Shown piece after piece: positions 52,801 to 62,879 of a stretch of 64,000 bases of DNA. The stretch spans positions 9,878,890-9,942,889 of the forward strand of contig NC_049982.1 in the NCBI RefSeq assembly GCF_000003815.2. Direction: 5' to 3'. This DNA comes from Branchiostoma floridae (Eukaryota > Chordata > Leptocardii > Amphioxiformes > Branchiostomatidae). The translations under genes and the position numbers were made by a program. The notes under the pieces are model-generated. The model had not been told where the DNA came from. It ran no database searches and worked only from the letters and a program-made list of their open reading frames with translations. How positions within the stretch are numbered: the first letter of the stretch is position 1; every line of letters starts with the position of its first letter.

Positions 52801-54331
52801 CCAGGAATGTGAAGGAACAAAAATAAAGAAAGTTTACTATAAAATCAACATTCCCAGCAAACTAGATTTCTTGTCCTTTCTATGTTTAAAAAAAACTGGT
52901 TCTAATAAAGATTCAGAGTGCCGAAATTCATTAAAAGATGAATCAGAAATCATAACAGAAATGCTAGTTTCGGAGGGGGGAGGGTACGCTAAATTATGAC
53001 AAATAAGTATAGTAAGTCGGTTGTTCCAGACTAAAAGATTTGTATACAGCTACCCTATAGGAAAATAAATAGGTTGAATTCTCCCACCCACAAAAGACTC
53101 GTCACATTTTAAAGTAATCCAATTAATTGACGTAATGTTCAAGATGGTGAGGAATTTGTCCCACGGGCAAAGTGTCTGTGTTTGGTTTTCATCAAGGTCA
53201 ACTACAATCTAAAACAGGTAGCTGTCGACGAGAATCTCAGCAAATGTCACCTTGATTCTATGATATAGTATTACTTTGTTGCGCAACAATTGTACAAGGT
53301 ACAAAGAATGGCATCTACTGATACATAACTACAGGTCTATAAGGCTAATCTACTTAATACAAGGGTTGAAAATGGTCTTTTGCAATCATTGGAGGGATTT
53401 CTAGCGTCTAGACATGCTTTAATACATTTCCTATGTATACCATACAGGGGTTGTCACTTTAAAGATATGGATGTCAGTTATGCACGCAGAAAGGGGTGTT
53501 TATTTCTTTCACCTGATGAACAAAGTGCTGGAATCTTTTTGTCCGAATCGCACGCCGTTCCCTTCCGTTAGAATTTGGACTACCGGTCCATCAGTGCCGG
53601 TTGGGTACACGAAGGCCAGGATGGTCATGGAGTGTTCTGTCGTCATCCCGACCGAGTCGAGGTCGAACTCGACGTACGACCCATCAGTAAACATGGTGGC
53701 TCCTCCCCGCTCGCCGTACACACCGGAAGTAAGGGACACGCCCACGCCGTTTCCATGGTTACCACTTCCGCTAATGTCCTGTAACCGATGTTCCCTGTTC
53801 AGCGGCCACAAGGCGATTGGAGGAACTGACGAGATACAAATAAATAAAAAAAGGCTTAAAAGGAGCAAACGAACAATATAATCAACTCTTATTTTTAGAT
53901 AAACTTCGCAATTCATAAAACAGCAAAGATAAAAAGTGTCACACCCACTTGACATTTGATTGTAACATTTGTGTGGGGCAGAGATAGTAATTTAGCAGAA
54001 TCGATTTTCCCGAAAAAGGTTTTGTTTATTTCAAGCTATTTCTTTATAAGCCAGTAAGGAAATATTCATCATGTCACTTTATATCAATCAAAACGGATCC
54101 AGAATAGAAAATTAGGATTTGATAAAGGGAAACCACCATAACACACTACATCAATCCTGGCATCCTGATCATGGTATATGTAGACTACGTTGAAAGGCGA
54201 CAACTTCTACCAGATCGCAGCCCCAGTCTACCATGACATATGAGATATATGTCTCGGTACTCACCACTTGCTGCATATGTCATCAGGCATGACGTCAGGA
54301 ACATCAGCAAACGGCTTGGTTTGTCTGACAT
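30779..54331 (-). CDS. Polycystin-1-like receptor-channel with lectin, CUB, REJ, GPS, PLAT and channel domains
   Basis: One large gene of about 40 exons and roughly 3,000 aa, read from a signal-peptide exon (54265-54331, MSDKPSRLLMFLTSCLMTYA) to a stop at 30779-30781. Ectodomain order: LamG-like domain (53513-53825, 52493-52797); F-type lectin split by a pentraxin cassette (51814-52029, then 49290-51579, then 48657-48878); discoidin-like domain (47762-48217); CUB (47158-47580); Thr/Ser mucin-like stretch plus EGF-like Cys (45999-46430); calcium-binding EGF leading into REJ (45121-45738 onward); GAIN with GPS (37214-37921). The first TM is followed by cytoplasmic PLAT (about 36950-36340), further TM segments, the polycystin extracellular domain (about 33250-32285) and a last exon (30779-31803) with the remaining channel TMs and tail. 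Polycystin-1 proteins couple extracellular binding to channel or G-protein signalling, often at cilia or sperm. Part of the polycystin domain is missing at the gap 32702-32801. The exact family member cannot be named. Confidence 0.9.
32702..32801. other. Assembly gap (100 N) within the polycystin domain
   Basis: The exon near 33250-33075 ends with the TLRQVRV strand, and the next visible exon (about 32535-32285) starts well into the domain (HGFYEGGGYL). The Cys-containing segment expected between them is not seen, so an exon is probably in or beside the gap. Confidence 0.55.
33332..33495. mobile_element. MITE family A, full copy in polycystin intron
   Basis: Left arm: GCCAAAAAGTAGTTACTCAA, then GCAACTGGATATGGTTTTGG. 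Right arm: CCAAAACCATATCCAGTTGC, then TTGAGTAACTAATTTTTGGC. The outer sequence GGTAATAAGATACG matches the copy at 12780. A 13-bp sequence, AAAGAATATAATT, flanks both sides (33312-33324 and 33493-33505) and may be a target duplication. Confidence 0.75.
34890..36950 (-). CDS. PLAT domain and following membrane segments of the polycystin-1-like gene
   Basis: PLAT exons lie near 36950-36850 (YQIVVFTGTRSNSGTTAK), 36682-36500 (LTFARGGVDTFL; HIHVWHDNFGDDPSW) and 36403-36340 (YLDRIIVTDL). The exon near 35905-35680 contains DGHLWYSVIGRP. Exons near 35420-35250 (FTRVERISCCLSLLLCTMVA) and 35005-34890 encode membrane helices. PLAT is a cytosolic lipid- or protein-binding fold in this family. Exon ends here are approximate. 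Confidence 0.85.
37214..37921 (-). CDS. GPS autoproteolysis motif and first TM exons of the polycystin-1-like gene
   Basis: Exon 37752-37921 ends with CLFFDVNSHLWKSDGCK and exon 37214-37450 continues with HCFCNHLTAFGSDF. Together they give the GPS cysteine pattern with an intact HL/T cleavage site. Self-cleavage of the receptor is therefore expected. The second exon then runs into the first transmembrane helix (VVSTISIIVGIYLLLILW). Confidence 0.88.
38640..40090 (-). mobile_element. 5'-truncated LINE (non-LTR reverse transcriptase) in polycystin intron
   Basis: The minus strand reads reverse-transcriptase motifs: SYLSCRRQRV, then [21 protein letters not shown], then LYADDSKCF. Downstream come SRLEYCSVIW and a conserved C-terminal region. 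A stop in the frame just upstream (before FHSYL) and the missing 5' domains show the copy is dead. An internal inverted repeat (CACACATTTTGATGTTCATC near 38972 against GATGGACATCAAAATGTGTG near 39032) lies in the 3' part. It has the host gene's orientation and sits in the intron between exons near 40240 and 38460. Confidence 0.85.
40240..45738 (-). CDS. EGF, REJ and GAIN-leading exons of the polycystin-1-like gene
   Basis: Exon 45121-45738 begins DVDECARGDHSC (calcium-binding EGF) and continues into REJ/Ig-like sequence (ASSSFDPDG, NYTWSC). Further exons near 44845-44659, 44405-44195, 44020-43855, 43750-43630, 42960-42830, 42700-42500, 42165-42040, 41873-41765, 41370-41275, 41040-40780 and 40455-40240 keep the minus-strand frame with good splice sites. 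They form the long REJ-GAIN region before the GPS. Boundaries beyond the first two exons are approximate. Confidence 0.8.
42185..42410. repeat. (ATC)n imperfect trinucleotide repeat
   Basis: About 220 bp of CAT/CAC/ATT triplets in a polycystin intron. All frames are open over it, which explains the His-rich and Asp-rich hypothetical proteins here. It is not coding. Confidence 0.9.
43000..43515 (+). mobile_element. Polyadenylated retroposed fragment on the plus strand
   Basis: Sequence ending AATAAAGATGATGTTG (AATAAA at 43488-43493) is followed about 10 bp later by a 12-A run (43504-43515). That is the signature of a reverse-transcribed transcript end, opposite to the host gene. The left boundary is uncertain and no protein is recognised. 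Confidence 0.55.
45999..46430 (-). CDS. Mucin-like Thr/Ser-rich exon with EGF-like end, polycystin-1-like gene
   Basis: A phase-1 symmetric exon of 432 bp. Most of it is Thr/Ser/Pro-rich with repeated TTD/TTAE units (for example EEYTTDSS), expected to be heavily O-glycosylated. It ends with CERKGYGWTGTHCEG, part of an EGF-like fold. It separates the lectin/CUB block from the EGF/REJ block and would act as a stiff spacer. Confidence 0.8.
47158..47580 (-). CDS. CUB domain exon of the polycystin-1-like gene
   Basis: Single phase-1 symmetric exon. CUB features include CSWTVEA, DYVAVHDGNSSTAPLLGRFC and MTVVFVTNSTEESTGF. The motif spacing fits a calcium-binding CUB. Confidence 0.85.
48657..52029 (-). 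CDS. F-type lectin domain interrupted by a four-exon pentraxin/LamG cassette
   Basis: Exon 51814-52029 encodes the first half of an F-type lectin (FTP) domain, NIALGKTASLSS to RVRIYSRGECC. Exon 48657-48878 encodes the second half, GDRLTTLRVNV to DFLTLCEVEVF. Between them exons 51441-51579, 50318-50414, 49844-50047 and 49290-49452 encode a pentraxin-like fold (LDEFTLCFRMRTDA; DGEWHHVCITW; YVDGQVKANG; VSGVNMWSKEF). The cassette totals 603 nt, enters and leaves in phase 1, and would keep the frame if skipped. Confidence 0.85.
50515..50667. repeat. Two-copy tandem repeat, about 90-bp period
   Basis: GGGGCTGGCGGATGCTGGGCG followed by TAAGCTCGATTTAATAAGGC recurs about 90 bp on as GCTGGCGGATGTTTGGCGGG and TAAGCGAGATTTAATCAGGC. 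Intronic, with no coding signal. Confidence 0.6.
50744..50986. mobile_element. MITE with about 86-bp near-perfect TIRs and an 8-bp target duplication
   Basis: The element 50752-50978 begins CATCCTCCTATGCACGGTCC and ends with the near-perfect reverse complement (GGACCGTGCGTAGGAGGATG). The arms (50753-50839 and 50893-50977) differ by about one substitution and two 1-bp indels. Perfect 8-bp direct repeats GGTAAACG flank it at 50744-50751 and 50979-50986. An 8-bp duplication fits hAT-type transposition. It sits in an intron of the pentraxin cassette. Confidence 0.9.
53283..53370. repeat. Dispersed repeat fragment shared with 62692-62790
   Basis: TTGTACAAGGTACAAAGAAT, GGCATCTACTGATACATAAC and ATAAGGCTAATCTACTTAAT correspond closely to sequence at 62692-62790. 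It is probably a fragment of an old interspersed element. Confidence 0.5.
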
Positions 54332-57300
54332 TTCAGTGATGTTGATGTAGAGTGTACTCCTGTGACCTTCAAATGAAACAAAGGTGATTTTTGTCAACTG
54401 TCGTAAGCAAAAGGCTATATGACTGTGTCTCTAAAATGATACCGACAGGAAATGGGTACGCGTTGATAGGGGAAAAAATGGCGAAATTCATACACTTTGA
54501 AAGACCTTGATAGTGTTTTGACAAAGTATCATGTTCACTGCAAATCTCTTTATCATAAATTGTCAATCTTTGAACATTAGTTGAGCCTAATACAGCGCCA
54601 AAACTGAGATGCTCAATAACCTAACCTGCTAACCTGGACTTCAACTCGTCAGCGTGATCGCAAGAGAAAGTTTGCACAAATTTGCAAAGTTGGCGCAATT
54701 TCCTAACGCATTTGGGGAAGAGTACTAGTAGTTTCCCTTACCCAATTGCAAGTTGCTGCAAGTAGGAAAGAAACATAGAACTTTCCGAACGTAGTCTCCT
54801 ACTAAAGGTCATGTCAAAGAAGTGAAGGTTATCCCCTTCCTTGACAATGTCAGTACCTTCTGGCAATCCTGAAATGACATTCGCATGGGCAGCTTCACCT
54901 GCAAGTGTTTCCGTGACTGTGGTCTGGATTCCGGCAACTCAACTGTCCACCATCATTGACAGATGGGGATAGTCACACAGAGGTGTGTTTATGTGGAGCT
55001 GGAACGTTGCCATGGTAGGGGGCGGGGTTGTGTCACCCTTATAATCATATCAAAACTGTTATCTGAAAAGAACATGTTGATACAAATCATGCATTTTGTT
55101 GCAAGAACTATTAAACCGTCAGGTTTATAGGGAATCCCTCGAGTAAACTGAATGATGATTGGGGAGGGAGGAGGAATGATTTTTCATTATGCACATCACT
55201 GCCAAGGATACTTGCATACTAAGTATGGAAATCTGTCGTTCCTATGTTCCGTCATGCTCCTTGGAATATTTTGACAAAAATACGCCCCTGCAGTTCCAGA
55301 GCAAGCTGTTAGGGGGCCCAAACATACGTCGCCTCTGTCTTACATTACAAGCTATCTGTCATAAAAAAATCACGACACACACGCAGACACGCCCAAAGTC
55401 TAGGCCTTGACATTTAGTATGACCCATAGCTGAGTCCAAGACCGTAGTTCCAGAGTATATGTTTTATTTGCCTTGTTAGATTTAGCCAGCTTCCTACAGT
55501 CGCTCACCTCGAGCTCGTCGGTGTAGCGACCGTTGGAAGCGGACTATGGCAAACAAGACTAGAATCCAGTCTAAACGTTGGGGCGGATAGAGCAAACAAG
55601 AATGGGTTCCCTGCTATGTTTTCTGTGAAGGAAATGTGTCTCTTCTCCTGGTCTTCACCTGTCAACACTCCTGGCACACGATGTTTGGTACTTGAAGTCT
55701 TGGGGAAGTCAGGAAAGAGGGTTTGAGTTACGCCAGTGGAATTTGAAAAACATCATTCACTCATCATTCTCCATGTCAGGAGAGTGAAATGGCATTCAGA
55801 AACATGCTACAAACGCGGTTGTCAGTCTTGCACTTGCGGAAAAGTTCCAGACATTAGAGAAATGACGTCTCGGGACCTGAAACCTGAACAGGGTCAGGGG
55901 TGACTCATATTTTGTATTACTAAACCCTCCACTTATACAATGACAAAGTAAACAAGGCGAGACGCTGAATATATATTTCTTCCATTGAATTGCATTAAGA
56001 CAGGGAAAAGGATAAACACTTTACAAATCCGTGTACCAGCTGCATAATCAACGTAGCCACCAATCTAAGTGGACGTATGACAAAAATTTAAACCATACCG
56101 GGCGGAGCTCTTATATCTTCTTAATCTTTCCCACTCACTCTAAACGCCCGAGGGATTGATTAAGAAGCACAGGTCTTTAAGATACATCAAGTCATATTTG
56201 AGCGGTCCCAAGTGAGTTTTGTTTCTCTTCAAGCCTGTCCACCTGTGACCCAGGTTCCGCTGCTGTTCGTGTAAAGTTTACTTATCACGACAGGCAGATG
56301 TTTTCACCTTGTAACCTGCCTAAAGGGACGGGAGAAAACATACACATGCACGTGTGATGAACGATTCAGGGCGTCGTCTAAGTGTGTCTGTATGTCAGAC
56401 AGATATTTGACAGAATTCTGATGCCTAGCCCGTCCATGTGGTGCTAGAATTACACATATGTATATGCAGCATTAAATATCCCTCCAAACGATAAGTGGAT
56501 GTCACTACCTGCCGAAGGTCACAGGAATAAACATGTACGTTATATCTGAGACAAGTGCAAAGCAAGTGAAGCTTCAACTAAAAAAACAAGAGTCCACTCT
56601 ATTGAACGTTGGATGCCTGACTCGTCCATGTAACACTTCAAATCAAAACTTACAGTTTTTGTCCTGGTGATATGCGTCACAAGAGACGGTTGTGTTGATC
56701 ATAGATAAACTTTTCATCATAACAATACCGTTTTAATTACATATACATATACATATACATATGCTATAGAAGACCAGAGACAACGATATTGAAATGAATG
56801 CAACTTGTAACTTCATTATATACGTTGTCGAGAAGAAATAATTGTCCAAAGGCATGCACTTAACCTTGCGTCTATACATATGGCTGTTGGCCAAGAACAC
56901 ATTTCAAATGGATGTATATAGGGAAAAGCGACGTTTTGGCCCCTAATTGAAGTCATATTCAAACACAAAAACACCCATAGGTACTACGGTACCGGTACGC
57001 CAAATAGCACCTGCTCAAGCAGCTGGATATGATTTTGAAAACAGTCAAACGTTTTCGCCACTGATGAAAGATAATGGATGTTATCTGAAACGTTTGACCG
57101 TTCCAAAATCATATCTAGTTTCTAAAGTAATTGCTATTTGGCGTAAATGGGATCAATTGTGAATAGTCAGTGAGGCAAACAGTTAAACATTGAGATTTGT
57201 TTTTATGTGTATCACTGAAATAGTGCTAAAATCGATGGATGCTCTGTCTCATTCTCCTACGCAGAGACAGACCGGAGTCATCGAATTTCGACGGGTCCGA

Positions 57301-58513
57301 ACTGAGCGGAGTAAAAGCCGCTGGTTTGTCTCTGGAGCGAGACGGGACGAAAGCAGACCATTTACTGAACGTCTCAATTAGGGGCATGTATCCGCCAATC
57401 GACGGAATAAATTGAACTGCTGGAGCAAAGTTGGATGGACACAAGAACGACATGATACCCTTTTGGCGAGAAGATGTTTCTTGATATGCTCCCCTTCAAA
57501 TGCGACAGCCGCTAAAACCACGAACTTGTTTGAACTCAGCTTCAAACAGCTAGCCCGGTCACAATTCTAAAACCTGGTCTTAAATTCGGCTTGGACATAA
57601 AGTAGGATTTACCATATACCGTGCGGGTGACGTGAGGGAGTCTCTATGCTATCTAAACCTACAAATCTTGTAAGTCAATTTAGCAGATTTCAGGGACGCT
57701 CTCGACCAAACACATGTCCTTTAACGGTTAACAGTAAACAAGGTTATACCTTTGACGCCAAATACGATTTTTCATATTAAAGAATACTATCTGCGGTCCT
57801 TAGGTATGCCCTTCGCTCTTATGATGTCGTCATCTAATGTCTGACCTTTCTCAGTGGCTAGCAACTGTTGTGTCTAAAAAGCTTGTATGTGATTTTCCAC
57901 GAGAAAGAATCCCAGCAATTCAAGAAGTGGATCCAATTCATCCAATTAACTTGAATTTGATACACTTAGTTAAAGCCCTTCGTGTTGGACCACGACTCTT
58001 TGAGGTGGACTATAAATAAACTGTTTTAAGAATAAGATGGTGCAACTTCCTAATTAGACATTTTAGTTTCTTTTCAATCTCTCGCTAAGTGTGCAAAATT
58101 TTCAACCAGAAATTGCACAATGCCGATGAATAGATACTTCAAGTGAACGTGGCGTTTCACGAAAAAATGATTTAGTCATTTACATAGTATGTATACAAGA
58201 AAACATCGACATAAGCATTACTGTAGTTACGACTAATGTACATAATGATTTTCTTTAATGGAAGTGATTTCAGGAAACTTATATATTGTAGAAAGCCGCC
58301 TGCTACAACAATTTGAGAGAATGAATAATGTAAGGAACTGGGAATTCGTACAACGCAGCAATACACATTGCAGTTTGAGATTGTCAGGTTTTGAACGACT
58401 TGAAAATGGTCTCACCTTTGGTTGAAAGTCTTGTGTCTCAGGCTTGTCTTGCAGGATACCAATCAGACCCTCAAGTGCGTTGTTCTCTTGATAGCCGCCC
58501 TACGATAAGACTC
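54332..58513. other. Upstream flank of the polycystin-1-like gene, no gene supported
   Basis: No open frame here has domain content or consistent splice sites. A donor-like site (GAGCTCGAG then GTGAGC, minus strand, near 55505) might end a 5' UTR exon of the polycystin gene. A (TACATA)n tract lies near 56742-56763 and a MITE family A copy at 56996-57145. Confidence 0.5.
56996..57145. mobile_element. MITE family A, third copy
   Basis: Left arm: ACGCCAAATAGCACCTGCTC, then AGCTGGATATGATTTTG. Right arm: CAAAATCATATCTAGTTTCT, then TTGCTATTTGGCGT. The centre contains CACTGATGAAAGATAATGGA, comparable to the centre of the copy at 33332-33495. Confidence 0.7.
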
Positions 58514-58816
58514 ACCGTGAACTTGAGTCCTACGTGATGACTTGGAACCGTGCGATCCGCGTCTTTCGCGCCCACTGACTGCTCCGAGTTATGTAAGCAC
58601 GGCTTTTGTTGAGGCGGTTTAATTCTACCCTCGGGACGTCTTTTGGCGACAGGTTTGATAGATCTGATAAGCGCAGGTGATTGTGGGAGTCCATATTTGG
58701 TGGCGTTGTCAGGACCTGCTCTCAAGCCTTGACAGTTTCCCTCCTGATGATAGAGCGAACCTGACGGTGGCGGTGGTTCACGGTCGGGCCGGCTCAGGGA
58801 ATATCGTGGGACTACG
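58514..58816 (-). CDS. Possible orphan coding exon, unknown protein
   Basis: A minus-strand open frame is bounded by a pyrimidine-rich acceptor (CTCCCTCTCGCTTAG) and a consensus donor (GTGAGTC). It encodes a hydrophilic Pro/Arg-rich segment (DREPPPPSG, KPVAKRRPEGRIKPPQQ). I recognise no domain. It could be a 5' exon of the polycystin gene, an exon of an unseen gene, or chance. Confidence 0.3.
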
Positions 58817-58854
58817 TCACCACTAAGCGAGAGGGAGTTGAATGTACTAGTCAA

Positions 58855-60700
58855 GAGTAGATTAGACGTTCATATGCACTTATAAAAGTATGCTATTGTT
58901 TCCATTGTTACATGTATATGATTGTTACCATGTGACCTGTACTCAGCACAGTGGGGCAAAATGTGCAATAAAAAGGTTTTCATTTAATAAATGTTTCGGT
59001 ACGAGTCAAGATTAGAAGGGGCAGAGACCACGAATTATTGACGTGCCAAGAAACTGTTCAAGACAAAATGGTAGTACAAAGAGACGCACAGAAACTACAG
59101 CAGAAAGAAAATGGAGTCGCGAGTAGAATATAGAATAGGTGAAATATGTAATAATAAACTGAATACAGAGACGTCCTTGAACACAACGATCCAACAGTTC
59201 TACAGATTAATTTCAACTTTTACTTTGATACCCTTAAATATCATTGACTTTCATAAAAACGCCTCTTAACTTTTCTTAAGTCATTCAAAATGAAAAGTGC
59301 GACATGTTTAGGCATACTTTATCCTAGACCATCAAGCTAGGACAATCTATTAGTGGTACATGTCATTAGTGTATGGGTCGGAGCTGTGAAACGTGTTGAT
59401 CTCAACTAAGCCATTCAACAGAGTGATAACCAACTTATTTTGTGTCAGTCATACACCTAAGTTTGTACATATATCAGTATGATATCGTGTGAAAAGTATT
59501 TCTGCAGAGTGCTTGAATCTTGGATTACCATAAATGGGCCTGTAGGAAGGCGTAGTTGCCTGCTTACTGTCAACCTATTTGTGGACACCTAAGTTTGAGT
59601 GGCTAAAGATTCCGTAGCCAATTAAGTCAGTCGGATGCCGTGTTTCGGATTAAGAAAGCGATGGGATATGGGGTTTCGAGGTTGAGGTCCGACTGGCATA
59701 GTGTGTAAACATCTGGCCTATAGCTATATTCGATGTTTAACTTGAATGGACGCTATATTTTCTTTGCTTTGTTTTTTTAACCTTTTTCTTTATGATTACT
59801 AACTTAGATTTAAAGTTAAAGACTCATTAGTCTTGAATTTTACGAAGATTGTTGTTTCCATTTATCAATGTTTGTTTTTGTTAACCTTCACCTTTGTCAT
59901 ACGTACTGCATTGCTAAAAAGATGCAGACGGAAAACGAACTTCTTGTTAAAGAAATAGATCTGGTCCTACTATTACACATGGACAGCTTTGACTCTGTTC
60001 TAGGCGTTTATTCATAGAGTCTTAGACCACTCATACCGAAGGTCATGGAAGCAACGACCGTTCTGCATAAGTTCTCGCCGGTGGAATGACTTGCAATTCT
60101 ATAAAGTCTTTCAGCTAAGCCTTCTTACATAGCAGTGCATGGACCAAAGCATTACATAGTCGTTGTTACCCAGTTGTAAATAAAATTGATGATAGGTATT
60201 TTGATGAAACCAGTTTCTAAAAGTTGTGAAATATTGACGCAAGTTATTTTCTCATTCACTAGGTCTCCTCTCTTGGTCTTCTGACACAGTTGCTGATAGG
60301 ACGAAAGCATCAAAAATTTAATCTTTATTCTTTATATGTAAAAAGACTCTGGAGACGGTACGGTAGGGGCTCAGAAAAGATAAATATCACAAGAAGTTAA
60401 AGATGCATGAATCGAAAAAAATACGATTGGATAGTTGGACTTAAACGGAACAATAGCGGCACTAAGGACATTGACGCTTCAAAGCGAAATTGATGTTTAC
60501 TCAGGAAGTCAGCGTCTGTGACCTCGACTAAAGGCCTTTATGTTGAAACAGATGTTTTTTTTGTTGTGCGATATAATTCATATTCTTTAAAACAGGATAA
60601 ATATTGCGTGTAGCCTGGACAGTGAGTAACTGACGACAAGGCACCAGTTTGAATGTTTGATTTTATTCATCAGGAAAGCAGCAGCTCTGTAACAGGAAGG
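58855..60700. other. AT-rich intergenic stretch, nothing recognised
   Basis: Both strands show only short open frames with no domain, splice or repeat structure I can defend. Confidence 0.5.
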
Positions 60701-60705
60701 AAGGG

Positions 60706-60713
60706 TGACGTCA
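60706..60713. promoter_or_regulatory. Consensus CRE palindrome upstream of a possible gene start
   Basis: TGACGTCA lies about 155 bp before a signal-peptide-like ATG at 60868, with an AT-rich TATA-like stretch (GGATAAAATAT) near 60776. The combination suggests, but does not prove, a plus-strand promoter. Confidence 0.25.
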
Positions 60714-60867
60714 TTAGGCAAGGCTCATCCTCGGCCTCCAGACGCAGTTCTCGGTCGCATGACGCTGTTTCTGAGGATAAAATATGACGACGTTGATATG
60801 CCCTACTGGGAGGGATAGTTAAACTAGCGATCCTACCCCTTATTCAGCCGATAGAAATGCCAGAAGA

Positions 60868-60945
60868 ATGGTAGCTGTAGGGATTTTGGCAGCTCTGTGT
60901 GCCTGTATGTCGCTGGTATTCGCCTCGGCTAAAACATCCCCATAG
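60868..60945 (+). CDS. Signal-peptide-like short ORF, possible first exon
   Basis: ATG at 60868 starts MVAVGILAALCACMSLVFAS, a good signal peptide, and the frame closes at TAG 60943-60945. A strong donor-like GTATGT at 60905 could splice it before the stop. No continuing exon is recognised to the right in this window. It may be the start of a gene with a distant second exon, a peptide remnant or chance. Confidence 0.22.
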   Translation: MVAVGILAALCACMSLVFASAKTSP

Positions 60946-61374
60946 CCGCAGTAAGACAAGCCCTGGGACTCCAGAAGACGGAAGGCTCGGATCAAAACAA
61001 AAATTCTACAACCGGAGACAAAATCCAGGCAATGTCTGCACGAGCAGGAATGTTAATCAAGACCAGGCTATAATGCCACAAGATTGTTAGTGATTTAATT
61101 TGTAGGAAGCCATGAATATATTAATGGCTAACATGCAGACGCAAAGCTATTCCTGTCTTGCATACGTTGCACGTTGTGACCTGAGTGTTCCGTATTAGGA
61201 CACATAGCTGCCATAAAACCTACTACGTTAGCTAGAGCATAACGTGATAGACACTTGCCGATCATAAAGCAACGTAGGCTCAATATCGAACTTGATCATG
61301 ATCGTCGTTTTCCTGATCTCTACCCACCTGAAAATATTTGGAGGATCAATCAACAGCTTCTCGAGTTACGCTGG

Positions 61375-61455
<81 letters not shown>

Positions 61456-61776
61456 AACACACACAAACACACACACACACACAAGCACACACATACACAC
61501 ACGCGCGCACGCACCACACACACACAGAAACACGCACGCACACGCACGCACGCGCGTGCGTGCGCGCGCACACACACACACAGCTGCAGACACGTATGTA
61601 CACACGCGCGTACACACACAAGCACACACAAACACACACGCATGCACACACACACGCGCACACACACGCACGCACACACACAGGCGCCCACACACAGACA
61701 CACACACGCACAAACACAGACACACAAACACACTCACACAAAGACACACACACACACGCGCATGCACACACAAATG
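61375..61776. repeat. (CA)n-rich microsatellite, about 400 bp
   Basis: Pure CA for about 75 bp, then interrupted CA/CG-rich sequence with GCACGC and CGCGCG patches. It produces long artefactual His/Thr and Cys/Val frames on both strands. Alternating purine-pyrimidine tracts of this kind can adopt Z-DNA. Confidence 0.95.
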
Positions 61777-62164
61777 CCGCGCAGAAGTTATACACTACCA
61801 ACACCTACTATGCAGTACCACTCCAGGCCGCTGCACTGAGTAGGTCTTGTCTAATTATTTCCCTATTGCCCCTCCCACCATGTGACTCGGCCAGGTGACT
61901 GAAGGTCGGGAAGACGAGCCGATACTCGTAGAAGGACACAAAGACTTGTACCATCACAGGGACACCAAACTGTCCTCATTCATAGCTTTCCGGCACAGAA
62001 GGTACAATCACTACACATCTGGCATACAAACCACCATTGAGGTAGGTACACAATTTTGTGCTTGTGAGGTGCCCATGGGCGTCTGCCCTCAAATCCCGCA
62101 GATTTTAAAGGAACACTTAACAAATGACTACTCCGGCATAGATATGGACAAACCTGGCCCAGAG

Positions 62165-62370
62165 AACCTTCCTTAGAAGAGCAATTTCCCTCTGGGAATA
62201 CCCACTGTCAGATTCTTTTAAAAACAGACTCCAAATATCGCTAAGTTCCTAATATCGCCAGGTTACAGATTACCGCATTTTACATCAAACCTGGGTTTTT
62301 AGAAGCTCTTTTCCCGACCAAGGTCTGCAGTGAGTTGGAAGCAGTATGACCAGCGGTTCTGGAGTCACAC
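62165..62370 (+). mobile_element. LINE-like remnant, copy 1 of a local duplication
   Basis: The plus strand reads FLRRAISLWEYPLSDSFKNR before decaying. This resembles the C-terminal end of a non-LTR ORF2 (the RxxxLWN...F+..L pattern). Sequence such as CCAAATATCGCTAAGTTCCT and GGGTTTTTAGAAGCTC recurs at 63065-63260. Confidence 0.55.
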
Positions 62371-62691
62371 GCAATGATCTTTTGCTTTTGCGAGCCATGT
62401 AACAAGCCGGAAACTTTTTACCCATTTTCAGAATACGTTGTAGGTTGTACCCTCAAATTCAACATATCAAGTTCTTGTCAATTGCTTGTACACGCTACTA
62501 TAAATTTGGAGGCGTTGAACCTCTTCACTTTGGGGCCCTTAACCATGTAAATCCCCATAGGCGAAATACTGTGTCATGCCACCACAACCATTTCACAACC
62601 AGTACATGATCCAACCGAATTCGGAATGCCCGAACTACCACCATAGCCTTTGGAAAAGCTGGTACTGGTCGGCTATCATACAATAATAACA

Positions 62692-62790
62692 TTATTGTAC
62701 AACAGTTGTACTAGATACAAAGTATGGCATCTACATAACTACTGCTCCATAAGCCTCATCTACCTAAAACAGGAGAATGTGTCGTATGGG
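62692..62790. repeat. Dispersed repeat fragment shared with 53283-53370
   Basis: GTTGTACTAGATACAAAGTA, GGCATCTACATAACTACTG and ATAAGCCTCATCTACCTAAA match the polycystin-intron fragment. No target duplication is visible. Confidence 0.5.
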
Positions 62791-62879
62791 ATGAGAATGT
62801 TTACCATCAACGGAGTTTTTTCACAACTTGTTTGGCATTATGATATGGGGGTGTAAGGGAGGCGTGTACAAGTCACGCG

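Noticed and set aside
61346-61898. Long His/Thr-rich and Cys/Val-rich open frames on both strands
   Set aside because: They are translations of the CA microsatellite.
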